Of a stretch of 15,216 nucleotides of DNA, positions 1 to 7,340 are shown in pieces. The notes beneath the pieces are model-generated. The model had not been told where the DNA came from. It did not search any database and was given only the letters and a program-made list of their open reading frames with translations. The DNA is from Desulfurococcales archaeon ex4484_204. GTDB lineage: Archaea; Thermoproteota; Thermoprotei_A; Sulfolobales; NBVN01. A program made the translations under genes and the position numbers. The DNA lies in contig NJEF01000022.1 of the NCBI GenBank assembly GCA_002255065.1, forward strand, positions 1 to 15,216. The letters run 5' to 3'. The first letter of the stretch is position 1; each line of letters opens with the position of its first letter.

Positions 1-1996
1 TACTAACCCTAACACCGCCTGTCTCTAGATCAACGGTAACATCCGCTACAATAGCTCCGAACGTGTACGTTACATAGGGAGCACCCTGGCCTGTCTCCTC
101 ATCCCACTCCGCTGGAGGGGCTCTATAGAAGCCGAACTCCTGGAGCGGTACACCGAGCCAGAAACACTGTTCAACCAAGTCCTTCCACGCTACCCTCTTC
201 GATGGGTCCTTAGAACAGTAGACCTCTGGGGCCTTAATAACTACGTCGCTGGGCGAGCACTTCAGCATTCCTGCAGCAACCTCGTTGAGCCTTCTCCTTA
301 ACTTGTAGGCAGCATTAACAGCTGCTGCACCACCCATTACAGTGGTCCTAGACGCTACCGTAGGCCCTGCATCAGGGGTAGCTGCGGTGTCGGGGTTCTC
401 AACCCTGAAGTACTCAGGCGGTACCCCGAGTATCTCCGCAGCTATGAGGACGAGGCCCCAGACAGCTCCCTGGCCCATATCCATAAGTCCTGTCCTGAAG
501 GTTATGGAGCCATCCCTATTAACTATCAGCGTCACGGATGAGTAATCAGCACCTTCAACACCTATCGAGTTGCCATGCCATAGTAGAGCAATACCTATCC
601 CTCTCCTCACAGTGCCTTCCTGCCTAGCGTACTCCTCCCTCCTCCTATACCACTTAGCCGCCTCAACAGCCTTTAGGAGGGCCTCCTCTAAACCAACTCC
701 GTGCTCCTCTGTTAGGAGCTGGCCGTGAACTGTTCTATCACCTACCCTAAGTATGTTTTTAAGCCTGAGGTCTACGGGGTCCATACCTAGCTCTTCAGCA
801 ATTACATCCATCTGACGCTCAACAGCGAACGTTACTTGAGGGCCTCCGAAACCTCTAAAAGCACCTGCGTAAACCCCGTTAGTGTAAACTGCTAAGGTAT
901 CCACCCTAGCGTTAGGTACCTTGTAAGGACCTACGGAATGCACCGTGGCCCTCCACGCAACGAAGGGGCCTAGCGATGCATAGGCACCGGTATCCAGTAC
1001 TATATTTGCTTCAACCGCGAGTATCGTGCCGTCCCTCTTAACCCCATGCCTGTACCAAGCCACCAAGGGGTGTCTCTTGCTATGGCCTATAATGGATTCC
1101 TCCCTAGTATGTATAGCTATTGCTGGCCTCCCCGTGTAGTAGGCTGCTAACGCGGACTTAGCGCCTACCTCGTTAGCTACGTCCTCCTTACCTCCAAAAC
1201 CGCCCCCTACTGCCGGAACTATGACTCTGACCATGTTCTGGCTAAGCCCTAGCACCCTAGACACTGCCTTCCTTACATCGAAGGGACACTGGGTTGTAGC
1301 TATTATCGTTACCCCACCATCGGGTTCAGGTACGGCTATCGCTGCCTCAGGCTCTAGGTAGGCGTGCTCAACATACTGGGTTCTGTACTCATTCTCAACC
1401 ACTACATCAGCTTCCTTAAAGGCCTTCTCAACATCTCCCTTCCTTATCTTATACCTAGCTACTACATCCGACCCCTTCTCGTCATGTATGAGAACGTGAT
1501 CCCTCTCCTTTAGGGTTCTCAGATCAACTATTTGAAGAGGGTCGGTGATTACAGGGAGCTTCTCGTACTCAACGTAGACCCTATCGCCCGCCTCCCTCGC
1601 TACGTAGGGGTCCTTAGCTACTACAAGAGCTACTATATCCCCTATGTACCTTACCTTTCTATCAGCTATTAACGGCTGATCAGGTATTACGTAGCCTACA
1701 TCGTTTACACCGGGGATGTCCTTAGCCGTTAAAACCTTAAGCACGCCCTGCTGCTTTAAAGCCTCGCTTACATCCACCCTCTTAATTAGGGCGTGCGCAT
1801 ACCTCGTCCTAACGCTGTGCACGAAGACTAGGTCCTTATAGAAGCTCGCGTAGTCCGCTGTGAAGAGGGCCTTACCCATCACCTTCGATAAGGCATCCCA
1901 GCGCTGTACTACCTTACCAATATACAGCAGCTCACGGTCCTTAAACCTATCGAAGACTTCCTCAACAATGCGCACGTACTCAGGGATCCCTGCCAT
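1..1996 (-). CDS. Molybdenum hydroxylase large (Mo-cofactor) subunit, xanthine dehydrogenase/aldehyde oxidoreductase family, C-terminus cut off
   Basis: This is the substrate- and molybdopterin-binding subunit of a three-subunit cytoplasmic molybdenum hydroxylase. About 665 codons are visible in one open frame from the ATG at 1996 (GGGGGTGAG ribosome-binding site 7 bases upstream); the family is usually 750-780 residues. Visible motifs are GGGFGGKED near residue 265, GAFRGFGGPQ near 376 and DMGQG near 505, all Mo-cofactor contacts in the family. The active-site loop reads AFRGFGG rather than the AYRCSFR of form I CO dehydrogenase, so true CO dehydrogenase is unlikely. The conserved catalytic glutamate (KGVGE region) would lie beyond base 1 and cannot be checked. 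It is the last gene of the FAD, 2Fe-2S, Mo operon, 6 bases after the 2Fe-2S gene. The substrate could be an aldehyde, purine or N-heterocycle; sequence alone does not decide. Confidence 0.93.
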   Translation of the reverse strand, partial: MAGIPEYVRIVEEVFDRFKDRELLYIGKVVQRWDALSKVMGKALFTADYASFYKDLVFVHSVRTRYAHALIKRVDVSEALKQQGVLKVLTAKDIPGVNDVGYVIPDQPLIADRKVRYIGDIVALVVAKDPYVAREAGDRVYVEYEKLPVITDPLQIVDLRTLKERDHVLIHDEKGSDVVARYKIRKGDVEKAFKEADVVVENEYRTQYVEHAYLEPEAAIAVPEPDGGVTIIATTQCPFDVRKAVSRVLGLSQNMVRVIVPAVGGGFGGKEDVANEVGAKSALAAYYTGRPAIAIHTREESIIGHSKRHPLVAWYRHGVKRDGTILAVEANIVLDTGAYASLGPFVAWRATVHSVGPYKVPNARVDTLAVYTNGVYAGAFRGFGGPQVTFAVERQMDVIAEELGMDPVDLRLKNILRVGDRTVHGQLLTEEHGVGLEEALLKAVEAAKWYRRREEYARQEGTVRRGIGIALLWHGNSIGVEGADYSSVTLIVNRDGSITFRTGLMDMGQGAVWGLVLIAAEILGVPPEYFRVENPDTAATPDAGPTVASRTTVMGGAAAVNAAYKLRRRLNEVAAGMLKCSPSDVVIKAPEVYCSKDPSKRVAWKDLVEQCFWLGVPLQEFGFYRAPPAEWDEETGQGAPYVTYTFGAIVADVTVDLETGGVRVS

Positions 1997-2002
1997 CGCT
2001 TC

Positions 2003-2578
2003 TCACCCCCTTAAATAAAGCTCCTTCTTAACGTCCTCAACGTCAAAGTACGTCCTCCCCTCCTTAATGTACTTAGCAGCTAGTTTAACTGCCTCCACGA
2101 ACCTTAGATAGCTACCGCACCTGCATAGCTGCCCTCCTAGGGCGTCCTTGATCTCCTCATCGCTTGGGTCGGGGTTTCTGTCCAGCAACCACTTAGTAGC
2201 TAATATAACTCCGGGGAAGCAGAAACCACATTGAACACCTAGGGTGTCCAGGAACGCCTTCTGAACAGCGTGGATCATCCCCTCAGGGGCTAGCCCCTCA
2301 AGGGTTACCACCTCCCTTCCATTAGCCCTAATAGCTAACACCATGCACGATGGGACTAGGTGGCCATCCATTATAACAACACACGTACCACACTCACCCC
2401 TACCGCAACCCTCCTTAACGCTTAGCAAGCCCAGCTTATACCTCAATACGTCGATCAACCTCTCATAGGGTTTTACCATAACCTCCCGCTCTACCCCGTT
2501 AACAGTAATTCTTACCTTGATATCCGGGTACTCCTCCACGACCTCCCGAGGCCCGCTTTCAGGCTTAGCTACCGCCAT
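2003..2578 (-). CDS. Molybdenum hydroxylase small subunit with two [2Fe-2S] clusters
   Basis: This is the electron-transfer subunit that passes electrons from the Mo cofactor to the FAD subunit. The N-terminal half is a plant-ferredoxin fold with GCGRGECGTC followed by a fourth cysteine in VPSC. The C-terminal helical domain carries CGFC and the CRC of LGGQLCRCGSY for the second cluster, so all eight cluster cysteines are present. I chose the ATG at 2578 (191 residues) because GGGGGGTGAG lies directly upstream; an in-frame TTG at 2596 would place that site inside the gene. The start overlaps the end of the FAD-subunit gene by 14 bases, indicating translational coupling. Length and order match the CoxS/CutC-type subunits of archaeal aldehyde oxidoreductases. 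Small departures from the usual motifs (CGFCFPG for CGFCTPG, CRCGSY for CRCTGY) do not remove any ligand. Confidence 0.93.
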   Translation of the reverse strand: MAVAKPESGPREVVEEYPDIKVRITVNGVEREVMVKPYERLIDVLRYKLGLLSVKEGCGRGECGTCVVIMDGHLVPSCMVLAIRANGREVVTLEGLAPEGMIHAVQKAFLDTLGVQCGFCFPGVILATKWLLDRNPDPSDEEIKDALGGQLCRCGSYLRFVEAVKLAAKYIKEGRTYFDVEDVKKELYLRG

Positions 2579-3470
2579 AAGCCTCACCCCCCTCAATCCT
2601 CGATTTTATCTTGAGTAAGGCCCTCTTCATTAAAACCTTAGATAGGTCGAGCCTGTACTCAGCGGAGGCCCTGTAGTCATCGATCCTCCTCATCTCCCTA
2701 GGTAGTACGTTGCTGCACGCCTCACTAATAACCTCCGATCTAAACTCCTTACCCTTTAAGAAATCCTCCGTTTTAAAGGCCCTGCCAGGGTAGGGCTCCC
2801 CCATGCTATCGAAAGCTAACCTAACGTCAGCTATCCTGCCACCATCTAGGTGCATGTACGCACCGACAATGACGTAGCCCATTGAGTGACCCCACCTCCT
2901 ATCGAATTTTAGGAGGACTGTTGAGGATCCTTTAGGGGTCTCCTTAAACCTCACCTCCGTAATCAGCTCCGTAGGTGTTAAGACGGTCTCCCTCTTACCC
3001 CTGAACAGCTTACTTAACGGCACCCACCTCTCGCCGTCAACGCTAACTAACCTGACCTCAGCGTCTAGGGCTAGGAGGAGTATTACCACATCGGATAAGG
3101 GGTGCGCAGTACCTATGTTACCGCCGACGGTGGCTATAGCCCTTAAGTACGGTGCGCCGAACTGCTTGTAAGCATCCATAAACCCTAGATACCTCCTATC
3201 CCTAGCTAGGCCTGACGCGTTAAGCTCCTCTATGGTCGTTAAAGCCCCTATCCTAACCCACCCGTCACCACGCTTAACAAACGCTAGCTCCCTCCTCAAC
3301 GGCCAGAGGTCGAGGACCTTCCTAGGTCTTTTAACCCCGTCCCTCATTAATACTAAGAGGTCGGTGCCGCCAGCCATAGGAGCTGCCTCAACACCCTCCC
3401 TCTTAAGAAACTCTAGGGCGTCCTCAAGGCTTGATGGTATGTATACGTTAAATCTTAAGATGTTTATCAC
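2565..3470 (-). CDS. Molybdenum hydroxylase FAD-binding medium subunit
   Basis: This 301-residue subunit binds FAD and passes electrons from the iron-sulfur clusters to an acceptor. The FAD signature AGGTDLLVLMRDG lies near residues 33-45 and the second one, ATVGGNIGTAHPLSD, near 112-126; both are typical of the CO dehydrogenase/xanthine dehydrogenase FAD domain, followed by the C-terminal alpha/beta domain. Length is normal (280-300). It starts at GTG 3470; no convincing ribosome-binding site precedes it, but a TATA box is centred about 26 bases upstream, so the mRNA is probably leaderless. It is the first gene of the operon and overlaps the 2Fe-2S gene. The physiological electron acceptor is not visible. 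Confidence 0.93.
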   Translation of the reverse strand: MINILRFNVYIPSSLEDALEFLKREGVEAAPMAGGTDLLVLMRDGVKRPRKVLDLWPLRRELAFVKRGDGWVRIGALTTIEELNASGLARDRRYLGFMDAYKQFGAPYLRAIATVGGNIGTAHPLSDVVILLLALDAEVRLVSVDGERWVPLSKLFRGKRETVLTPTELITEVRFKETPKGSSTVLLKFDRRWGHSMGYVIVGAYMHLDGGRIADVRLAFDSMGEPYPGRAFKTEDFLKGKEFRSEVISEACSNVLPREMRRIDDYRASAEYRLDLSKVLMKRALLKIKSRIEGGEAYGGS

Positions 3471-3489
3471 CTAACTCATTTTAAGGCTG

Positions 3490-3504
3490 AGGTATAAAAC
3501 TTTT
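3490..3504 (-). promoter_or_regulatory. TATA/BRE promoter of the molybdenum hydroxylase operon
   Basis: On the minus strand the sequence reads GAAAAGTTTTATACC: a purine/A-rich BRE followed by TTTTATAC. Its centre (about 3496) lies 26 bases before the GTG at 3470, the normal archaeal TATA-to-start-site distance, which predicts a leaderless transcript. Confidence 0.55.
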
Positions 3505-3574
3505 CAGTTATTCAGTAATGATCGCTCAGCTACACCTCCTCCTAGCCAGGTAGAGGGAAATTAACTGCTATTAA

Positions 3575-4114
3575 TTAAAAAGCGCTAGCTTGGACCTTCC
3601 CGCTTAAGTAGTCCTTAACTATGCTTAAACCCCTTACCTCCACGCCTCTTAACATAGCTACCAGCTCTGCAGCTATGGACATAGCTATCTCCTCAGGTGT
3701 TTCAGCACCTATGTCGATACCTACAGGGGCTCTAAGCCTCTTAACCAGTACATCCCTAGGGACCCCATCGTTAATTAACCTCTTAATGAACTCAATGACC
3801 TTCCTCCTACTACCCAGTAGACCTACGTACAGGGCCTTGCTCCCCAACGCCTCCCTAGTTACTACGTAATCAGCTTCGGGCTCGCCGTGCGTAACGAAAA
3901 CTACGTCGCCCTCCCTAACCATAGACCCTATCTCCCTAGCTACCCTTTCAATATCCCCTGAAAGCCTCCTCAATGAGTAAGGGAAGATGTCCCTAGAAAC
4001 CAGGTCCGGGTTAGGGTCAGCTACAACAACTTTAAACCCGAGGAAGTTAAGCGTGTCAGCTAAGGGCTTACCAACCCTCCCGGTACCGAAGACAAACGTA
4101 GTTATGGAGACATA
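3575..4114 (-). CDS. xdhC: XdhC-family maturation factor, C-terminal Rossmann half (frame-shifted from the N-terminal half)
   Basis: XdhC/CoxI proteins carry the sulfurated molybdenum cofactor and insert it into xanthine dehydrogenase-type enzymes. This frame encodes the Rossmann domain: FGTGRVGKPLADTLNFLGF, an acidic ADPNPD after the second strand, then YVGLLGSRRK and PVGIDIGAETPEEIAMSIAAE, all typical of the XdhC C-terminus. The only usual start codon in this frame is TTG 3973, downstream of the nucleotide-binding FGTGRVG motif. A protein starting there (132 residues) would be unusable as a Rossmann fold. The domain is continuous with the upstream ORF if a -1 shift occurs near the G5 run at 4115-4119. 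Either the gene is broken, the sequence has an indel, or the ribosome shifts frame. The start given here marks the junction, not a start codon. Confidence 0.75.
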   Translation of the reverse strand, partial: YVSITTFVFGTGRVGKPLADTLNFLGFKVVVADPNPDLVSRDIFPYSLRRLSGDIERVAREIGSMVREGDVVFVTHGEPEADYVVTREALGSKALYVGLLGSRRKVIEFIKRLINDGVPRDVLVKRLRAPVGIDIGAETPEEIAMSIAAELVAMLRGVEVRGLSIVKDYLSGKVQASAF

Positions 4115-4434
4115 CCCCCGCAGATAAGGCCGGTGTCTACAGCCCCCTCTATAGGCCTCCCAACGAAGGAGTACTTAAGGAGCCTGGACCTTCCGTCCGT
4201 AATAGCCTTTAAAGCCTCCTGAACCACGTGTTTCTCAAAAGACCCTCCCCCTAGTGTACCGAACACCCTTCCATCGTCATAAACAACGATCTTAGCCCCT
4301 ACATCCCTAGGCCCTGACCCCTCCTTCCTCACGATAACGCATAGAGCAACCCTCCTACCCTCCCTAACCCCGTTGAAAGCATACCTTAAGACATCCTCAT
4401 CAGTGAGGTTCCTTAATAAAGGGCGTTTCAACAC
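4102..4434 (-). CDS. xdhC: XdhC-family maturation factor, N-terminal half (ends at a premature stop)
   Basis: This 110-residue ORF is the N-terminal domain of an XdhC/CoxI protein: VIVRKEGSGPRDVGAKIVV, then GTLGGGSFEKHVVQEAL, and finally DTGLICGGM, the conserved cysteine-containing CGG motif. It stops with TAA at 4102-4104 immediately after CGGMSP. In complete homologues about ten more residues lead into the Rossmann domain, which here lies in the -1 frame. GTG 4434 or the adjacent TTG 4431 could start translation. A TATA-like TTAAAAA at about 4464-4470 sits roughly 26-30 bases upstream, so little or no leader is expected. It is divergent from the mocA-like gene, a partner in the same cofactor pathway. 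Truncated versus the usual 250-290 residues for the whole protein. Confidence 0.78.
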   Translation of the reverse strand: MLKRPLLRNLTDEDVLRYAFNGVREGRRVALCVIVRKEGSGPRDVGAKIVVYDDGRVFGTLGGGSFEKHVVQEALKAITDGRSRLLKYSFVGRPIEGAVDTGLICGGMSP

Positions 4435-4526
4435 AACACACCGTAGTGGTAGGTGTAGCAGGGTTTTTAAGGCGTTAACCGCTAGGAACTTAAACCCCTA
4501 CGCTACAGGATGTTACGGGCTATACC

Positions 4527-5177
4527 ATGCATTTAGTAACAGCCGTGGTGCTAGCAGCGGGGCTCTCCTCTAGATTCCCAGGGAATAAGCTGTTGTACGA
4601 GGTGCGGGTATGCGGGCGTAGTAAGCCCTTAATAAGGCACACCGTTGAGAAGTTCAGTGCGTTGTTCGATGACACCGTGGTAGTCGTAGGTCATGAAGCG
4701 TGGGAGGTCCTTAACGCCCTTAAGGACCTCCCGGTTAAGTTCGTCTACAACACTAACTACACCGTCGGAATGTCTGAATCAGTTAAGGTGGGGGTGAGAG
4801 CGGTTATGAAGTACTCAAGTGCTGTAGCAATACATCCAGGCGATGTAACCTTTATACTCCCCAGGACACTTAGGGAGCTCCTAGCAAAAGCTAGGGAGCT
4901 CATTAATGAGGGAGTGGGCTTCGTGCTCATACCTAGGTACCGCCCTATAGGTAAGGGCGGCCATCCGCTAATAATCCATAGGGATTTATTGAGGGATGCT
5001 TTAAACATTAATGAGAGGGGAATGGGGTTGAAGGAGTTTCTCAATAGAAACCGTGATAGGGTGATATACTACGACACCGGCGACGTAGGCGTTATCGCAG
5101 ATATAGATACGCTAAACGATATTAAAAGGAATTACTGGTTATTAGAACGTGAGTGCAGGGAGGCTAGCCCTGCGTGA
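4527..5177 (+). CDS. mocA: MocA/MobA-like molybdenum cofactor nucleotidyltransferase
   Basis: This 216-residue protein has the GT-A-like NTP-transferase fold of MocA, which joins CTP to molybdopterin to make the cytosine dinucleotide cofactor used by xanthine dehydrogenase-family enzymes. The N-terminal nucleotide-binding loop is VVLAAGLSSRFPGNKLL (residues 7-23), followed by VYNTNYTVGMSESVKVG near 73-89, which matches MocA's N-x(n)-GMSxS motif, and the metal-binding HPGD near 99-102. GKGGHPLI near 147 matches the family's G-x-x-GHP. It starts at ATG 4527 with no clear ribosome-binding site; a short leader is likely. Its position beside xdhC and the Mo hydroxylase operon supports this role. 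MobA (GTP-using) is the alternative; the xanthine dehydrogenase context favours CTP. Confidence 0.85.
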   Translation: MHLVTAVVLAAGLSSRFPGNKLLYEVRVCGRSKPLIRHTVEKFSALFDDTVVVVGHEAWEVLNALKDLPVKFVYNTNYTVGMSESVKVGVRAVMKYSSAVAIHPGDVTFILPRTLRELLAKARELINEGVGFVLIPRYRPIGKGGHPLIIHRDLLRDALNINERGMGLKEFLNRNRDRVIYYDTGDVGVIADIDTLNDIKRNYWLLERECREASPA

Positions 5178-5263
5178 CCTACAAAATGCTGTTCTAAGGC
5201 ACTAGCACCTACCGGAGTTAGGAGGTAATTAAAGCTAATAGCTAACATTATTAATTCCCTTAA

Positions 5264-5274
5264 GCAATATAAGC
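5264..5274 (+). promoter_or_regulatory. Candidate TATA box of the porGDAB operon
   Basis: GCAATATAAGC lies in the 145-base gap between the mocA-like gene and porG. Transcription starting 25-27 bases downstream (about 5295) would leave a leader of about 28 bases containing the GGGGGGTG ribosome-binding site at 5311-5318. A second TATA-like ATTTAAG at 5285-5291 is an alternative. Confidence 0.35.
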
Positions 5275-5322
5275 ACATAAGTAGATTTAAGGGCATTCTC
5301 TACATCTATAGGGGGGTGTGAG

Positions 5323-5886
5323 CTGGTTAGAGGGTTTCTTGAGATTAGATTCCACGGTAGAGGAGGGCAGGGTGCCGTAACAGCTGCTAACATCTTGGTG
5401 CTAGCTGCTTACAACATAGGTTTATGGGCTCAGGCATTCCCTTTCTTTGGAGCTGAGAGGAGGGGAGCGCCTGTAACAGCCTTTGCCAGGATAGGTAAGG
5501 TAAGGATTAGAACGAGGTCTATGATACGTAACCCGGACGTTGTAGTGATCCTGGATCCTCAGCTTTTAAAAAGCACCGATGTTCTTAAAGGCCTCAAGAA
5601 TGGAGGTAAAATCGTTATAAATAGCCCTAGTGCTACCGGTACGGGTTTAGGGAACTACATCATCTACTATGTTGATGCAACTAAGATCGCTCTAGACCTA
5701 AACCTGGTTTTAGCTGGGTGGCCGCTTGTGAACACTGCAATTCTGGGGGCTCTAGCTAAGGCCATAAACATACCTATAGGGGCGGTTGAGGACGCTGTAA
5801 CTGCGTATCTAGGTGGGAGAGGCGGTGATGTAAACGCTCTTGCTGCAAGAAAAGCATATAATGAGGTGAGAGTTATTGAGCACTGA
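5323..5886 (+). CDS. porG: 2-oxoacid:ferredoxin oxidoreductase gamma subunit
   Basis: This is the gamma subunit of a pyruvate/2-oxoacid:ferredoxin oxidoreductase, which oxidatively decarboxylates a 2-oxoacid with CoA to acyl-CoA, CO2 and reduced ferredoxin. The N-terminus LEIRFHGRGGQGAVTAANIL carries the family's glycine-rich GRGGQG; FFGAERRGAPV and VGSP-like INSPSATGTG follow. The conserved frame begins before any ATG, GTG or TTG: the first in-frame usual starts are TTG 5392 and GTG 5395, which would delete GRGGQG. The only plausible start is CTG 5323, four bases after GGGGGGTG at 5311-5318, giving 187 residues, the normal length. The GTG codons at 5316 and 5318 are in other frames. A sequencing indel in the G6 run cannot explain this simply, because no usual start sits in frame just downstream. 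First gene of the operon, overlapping porD. Confidence 0.88.
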   Translation: MVRGFLEIRFHGRGGQGAVTAANILVLAAYNIGLWAQAFPFFGAERRGAPVTAFARIGKVRIRTRSMIRNPDVVVILDPQLLKSTDVLKGLKNGGKIVINSPSATGTGLGNYIIYYVDATKIALDLNLVLAGWPLVNTAILGALAKAINIPIGAVEDAVTAYLGGRGGDVNALAARKAYNEVRVIEH

Positions 5887-6142
5887 ACGCTACCTCCCCT
5901 TAGCTAGGCCCGTAGTAGGTGTCTCCGGTAAGACGGGGACATGGAGGATTGAGAGGCCTGTAATCAATTACTCGAAGTGCATTAAATGCGGGCTGTGCTG
6001 GCTCTACTGCCCCGATAACGTGATAGAGATTGTTGAGGGTAGCGCTGAGTACGTCAAGATAGATTACGACTACTGCAAGGGGTGCGGTATATGCTCCAAT
6101 GTATGCCCCACTAAGGCAATAAGCATGGTTCCTGAGGGGTGA
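5876..6142 (+). CDS. porD: 2-oxoacid:ferredoxin oxidoreductase delta subunit (2[4Fe-4S] ferredoxin)
   Basis: This 88-residue ferredoxin-like subunit relays electrons between the catalytic cluster and external ferredoxin. Two complete cluster motifs are visible: CIKCGLCWLYCP (residues 35-46) and CKGCGICSNVCP (residues 66-77). The preceding GVSGKTGTWRIERPVIN stretch is the typical PorD N-terminal extension. Translation starts at TTG 5876, six bases after GAGGTGAG (5862-5869), and overlaps the porG stop by 11 bases, so it is translationally coupled. Cysteine spacing is that of a classical bacterial-type 2[4Fe-4S] ferredoxin. Nothing is missing. Confidence 0.95.
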   Translation: MSTERYLPLARPVVGVSGKTGTWRIERPVINYSKCIKCGLCWLYCPDNVIEIVEGSAEYVKIDYDYCKGCGICSNVCPTKAISMVPEG

Positions 6143-6146
6143 TACC

Positions 6147-7340
6147 GTGATTAAGCCCCTTACGGGTAACTACGCGGCTGCTTGGGGAGCTAGGCTAGCA
6201 AGGGTTGGCGTGGTGTCGGCGTACCCCATAACGCCTCAGACAACCATAGTTGAGAAGCTCGCTGAGTTTATTGAGAGGGGGGAGATGGATGCTAGGATAA
6301 TTAGGGTTGAGTCTGAGCACTCAGCGCTGTCTGCGGCTTGGGGTGCTGCATTAGGTGGTGTTAGAGCTTTCACAGCGACGGCGTCCCACGGGCTGCTGTA
6401 CATGCATGAAATGCTGTGGTGGGCTGCTGGCTCTAGGATACCGCTCGTTATGGCCGTGGTTACGAGGACTATCGGGCCTCCATGGAATATATGGACCGAT
6501 CACTCGGATATAATGGGCCAGAGGGATACTGGGTGGCTAATAATGATGAGCGAGCATAACCAGGAGGTTTTAGACTCCATTATTCAGATGTTTAAGATAT
6601 CTGAGGACCCTAAGGTATTCCTACCAGGTATTGTTGGGCTCGACGGCTTCATACTTAGCCATACAACGGAGCCCGTTGATATCCCCGACCAGGACGTTGT
6701 CGATAGGTTCCTCCCAGAGAGGAGGCAGCCATACATCCTTAAGCCTGGGGACCCGCTGATAATGGGTAACATACCCTCGGATCTGAGGGATAACGTGAAG
6801 ATGAGGTGGGACATACATAGGTCTCAGGAGAGAGCTAAGGGAGTTATAAGGGATGTTGATCGGGAGTGGGCGAAGCTTACTGGGAGGTCTTACGGAGGGC
6901 TCGTAGAGCGGTATAGGTGTGATAACGCTAAGTACCACATCATTGGAATGGGTGCCTGGGTAGGTGATATGAAGGAGGCCGTCGATATATTGAGGGATAT
7001 GGGGTATGGGATAGGGCTTGTTAAGGTTAGGTACGTGAGGCCCTTCCCGGGTGAGGAGATAGCGGAGACCTTAGCTAGCTCTAAGGGCGTCATAGTTTTT
7101 GATAGATCTGTATCGCCGGGATCTGCCGGCCCGCTCTACTTGGATGTTCTATCCCATGCCTACATACATGGGGTTAGGGTACCTATACAGAACGTGCTAG
7201 CTGGTATAGCAGGGATTGATGTAGGGTACGACGACATAATTGGTGGGGTCACCATGTTTATTAACGCCTTAGAGGAGGGGAGGTGGCCCCTACCCAGTAA
7301 GATTCAGTGGTATTTTGGGGGTGGTGAGTGGTGGCCTTAA
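6147..7340 (+). CDS. porA: 2-oxoacid:ferredoxin oxidoreductase alpha subunit
   Basis: This 397-residue subunit contributes half of the thiamine-pyrophosphate site and the CoA-binding region. SAYPITPQTTIVEKLAEF (residues 24-41) has the substrate-contacting threonine, RVESEHSALSAAWGAALGG (53-71) has the glutamate that activates thiamine, and ATASHGLLYMHEMLWW follows. TRTIGPPWNIWTDHSDIMGQRDTGW is the typical POR/VOR stretch. The transketolase C-terminal-like part contains VIVFDRSVSPGSAGPLY. It starts at GTG 6147, five bases after the GGTG that spans the porD stop. The SHG in place of the common SQG and WTDHSD in place of WNDHSD are minor variations. Substrate may be pyruvate or a branched-chain 2-oxoacid (VOR type); the sequence does not decide. 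It overlaps porB by 10-13 bases. Confidence 0.94.
   Translation: MIKPLTGNYAAAWGARLARVGVVSAYPITPQTTIVEKLAEFIERGEMDARIIRVESEHSALSAAWGAALGGVRAFTATASHGLLYMHEMLWWAAGSRIPLVMAVVTRTIGPPWNIWTDHSDIMGQRDTGWLIMMSEHNQEVLDSIIQMFKISEDPKVFLPGIVGLDGFILSHTTEPVDIPDQDVVDRFLPERRQPYILKPGDPLIMGNIPSDLRDNVKMRWDIHRSQERAKGVIRDVDREWAKLTGRSYGGLVERYRCDNAKYHIIGMGAWVGDMKEAVDILRDMGYGIGLVKVRYVRPFPGEEIAETLASSKGVIVFDRSVSPGSAGPLYLDVLSHAYIHGVRVPIQNVLAGIAGIDVGYDDIIGGVTMFINALEEGRWPLPSKIQWYFGGGEWWP

Noticed and set aside
1..3470. Form I CO dehydrogenase (coxMSL)
   Set aside because: The gene order fits, but the active-site loop reads AFRGFGGPQ rather than AYRCSFR, so CO oxidation is not supported.
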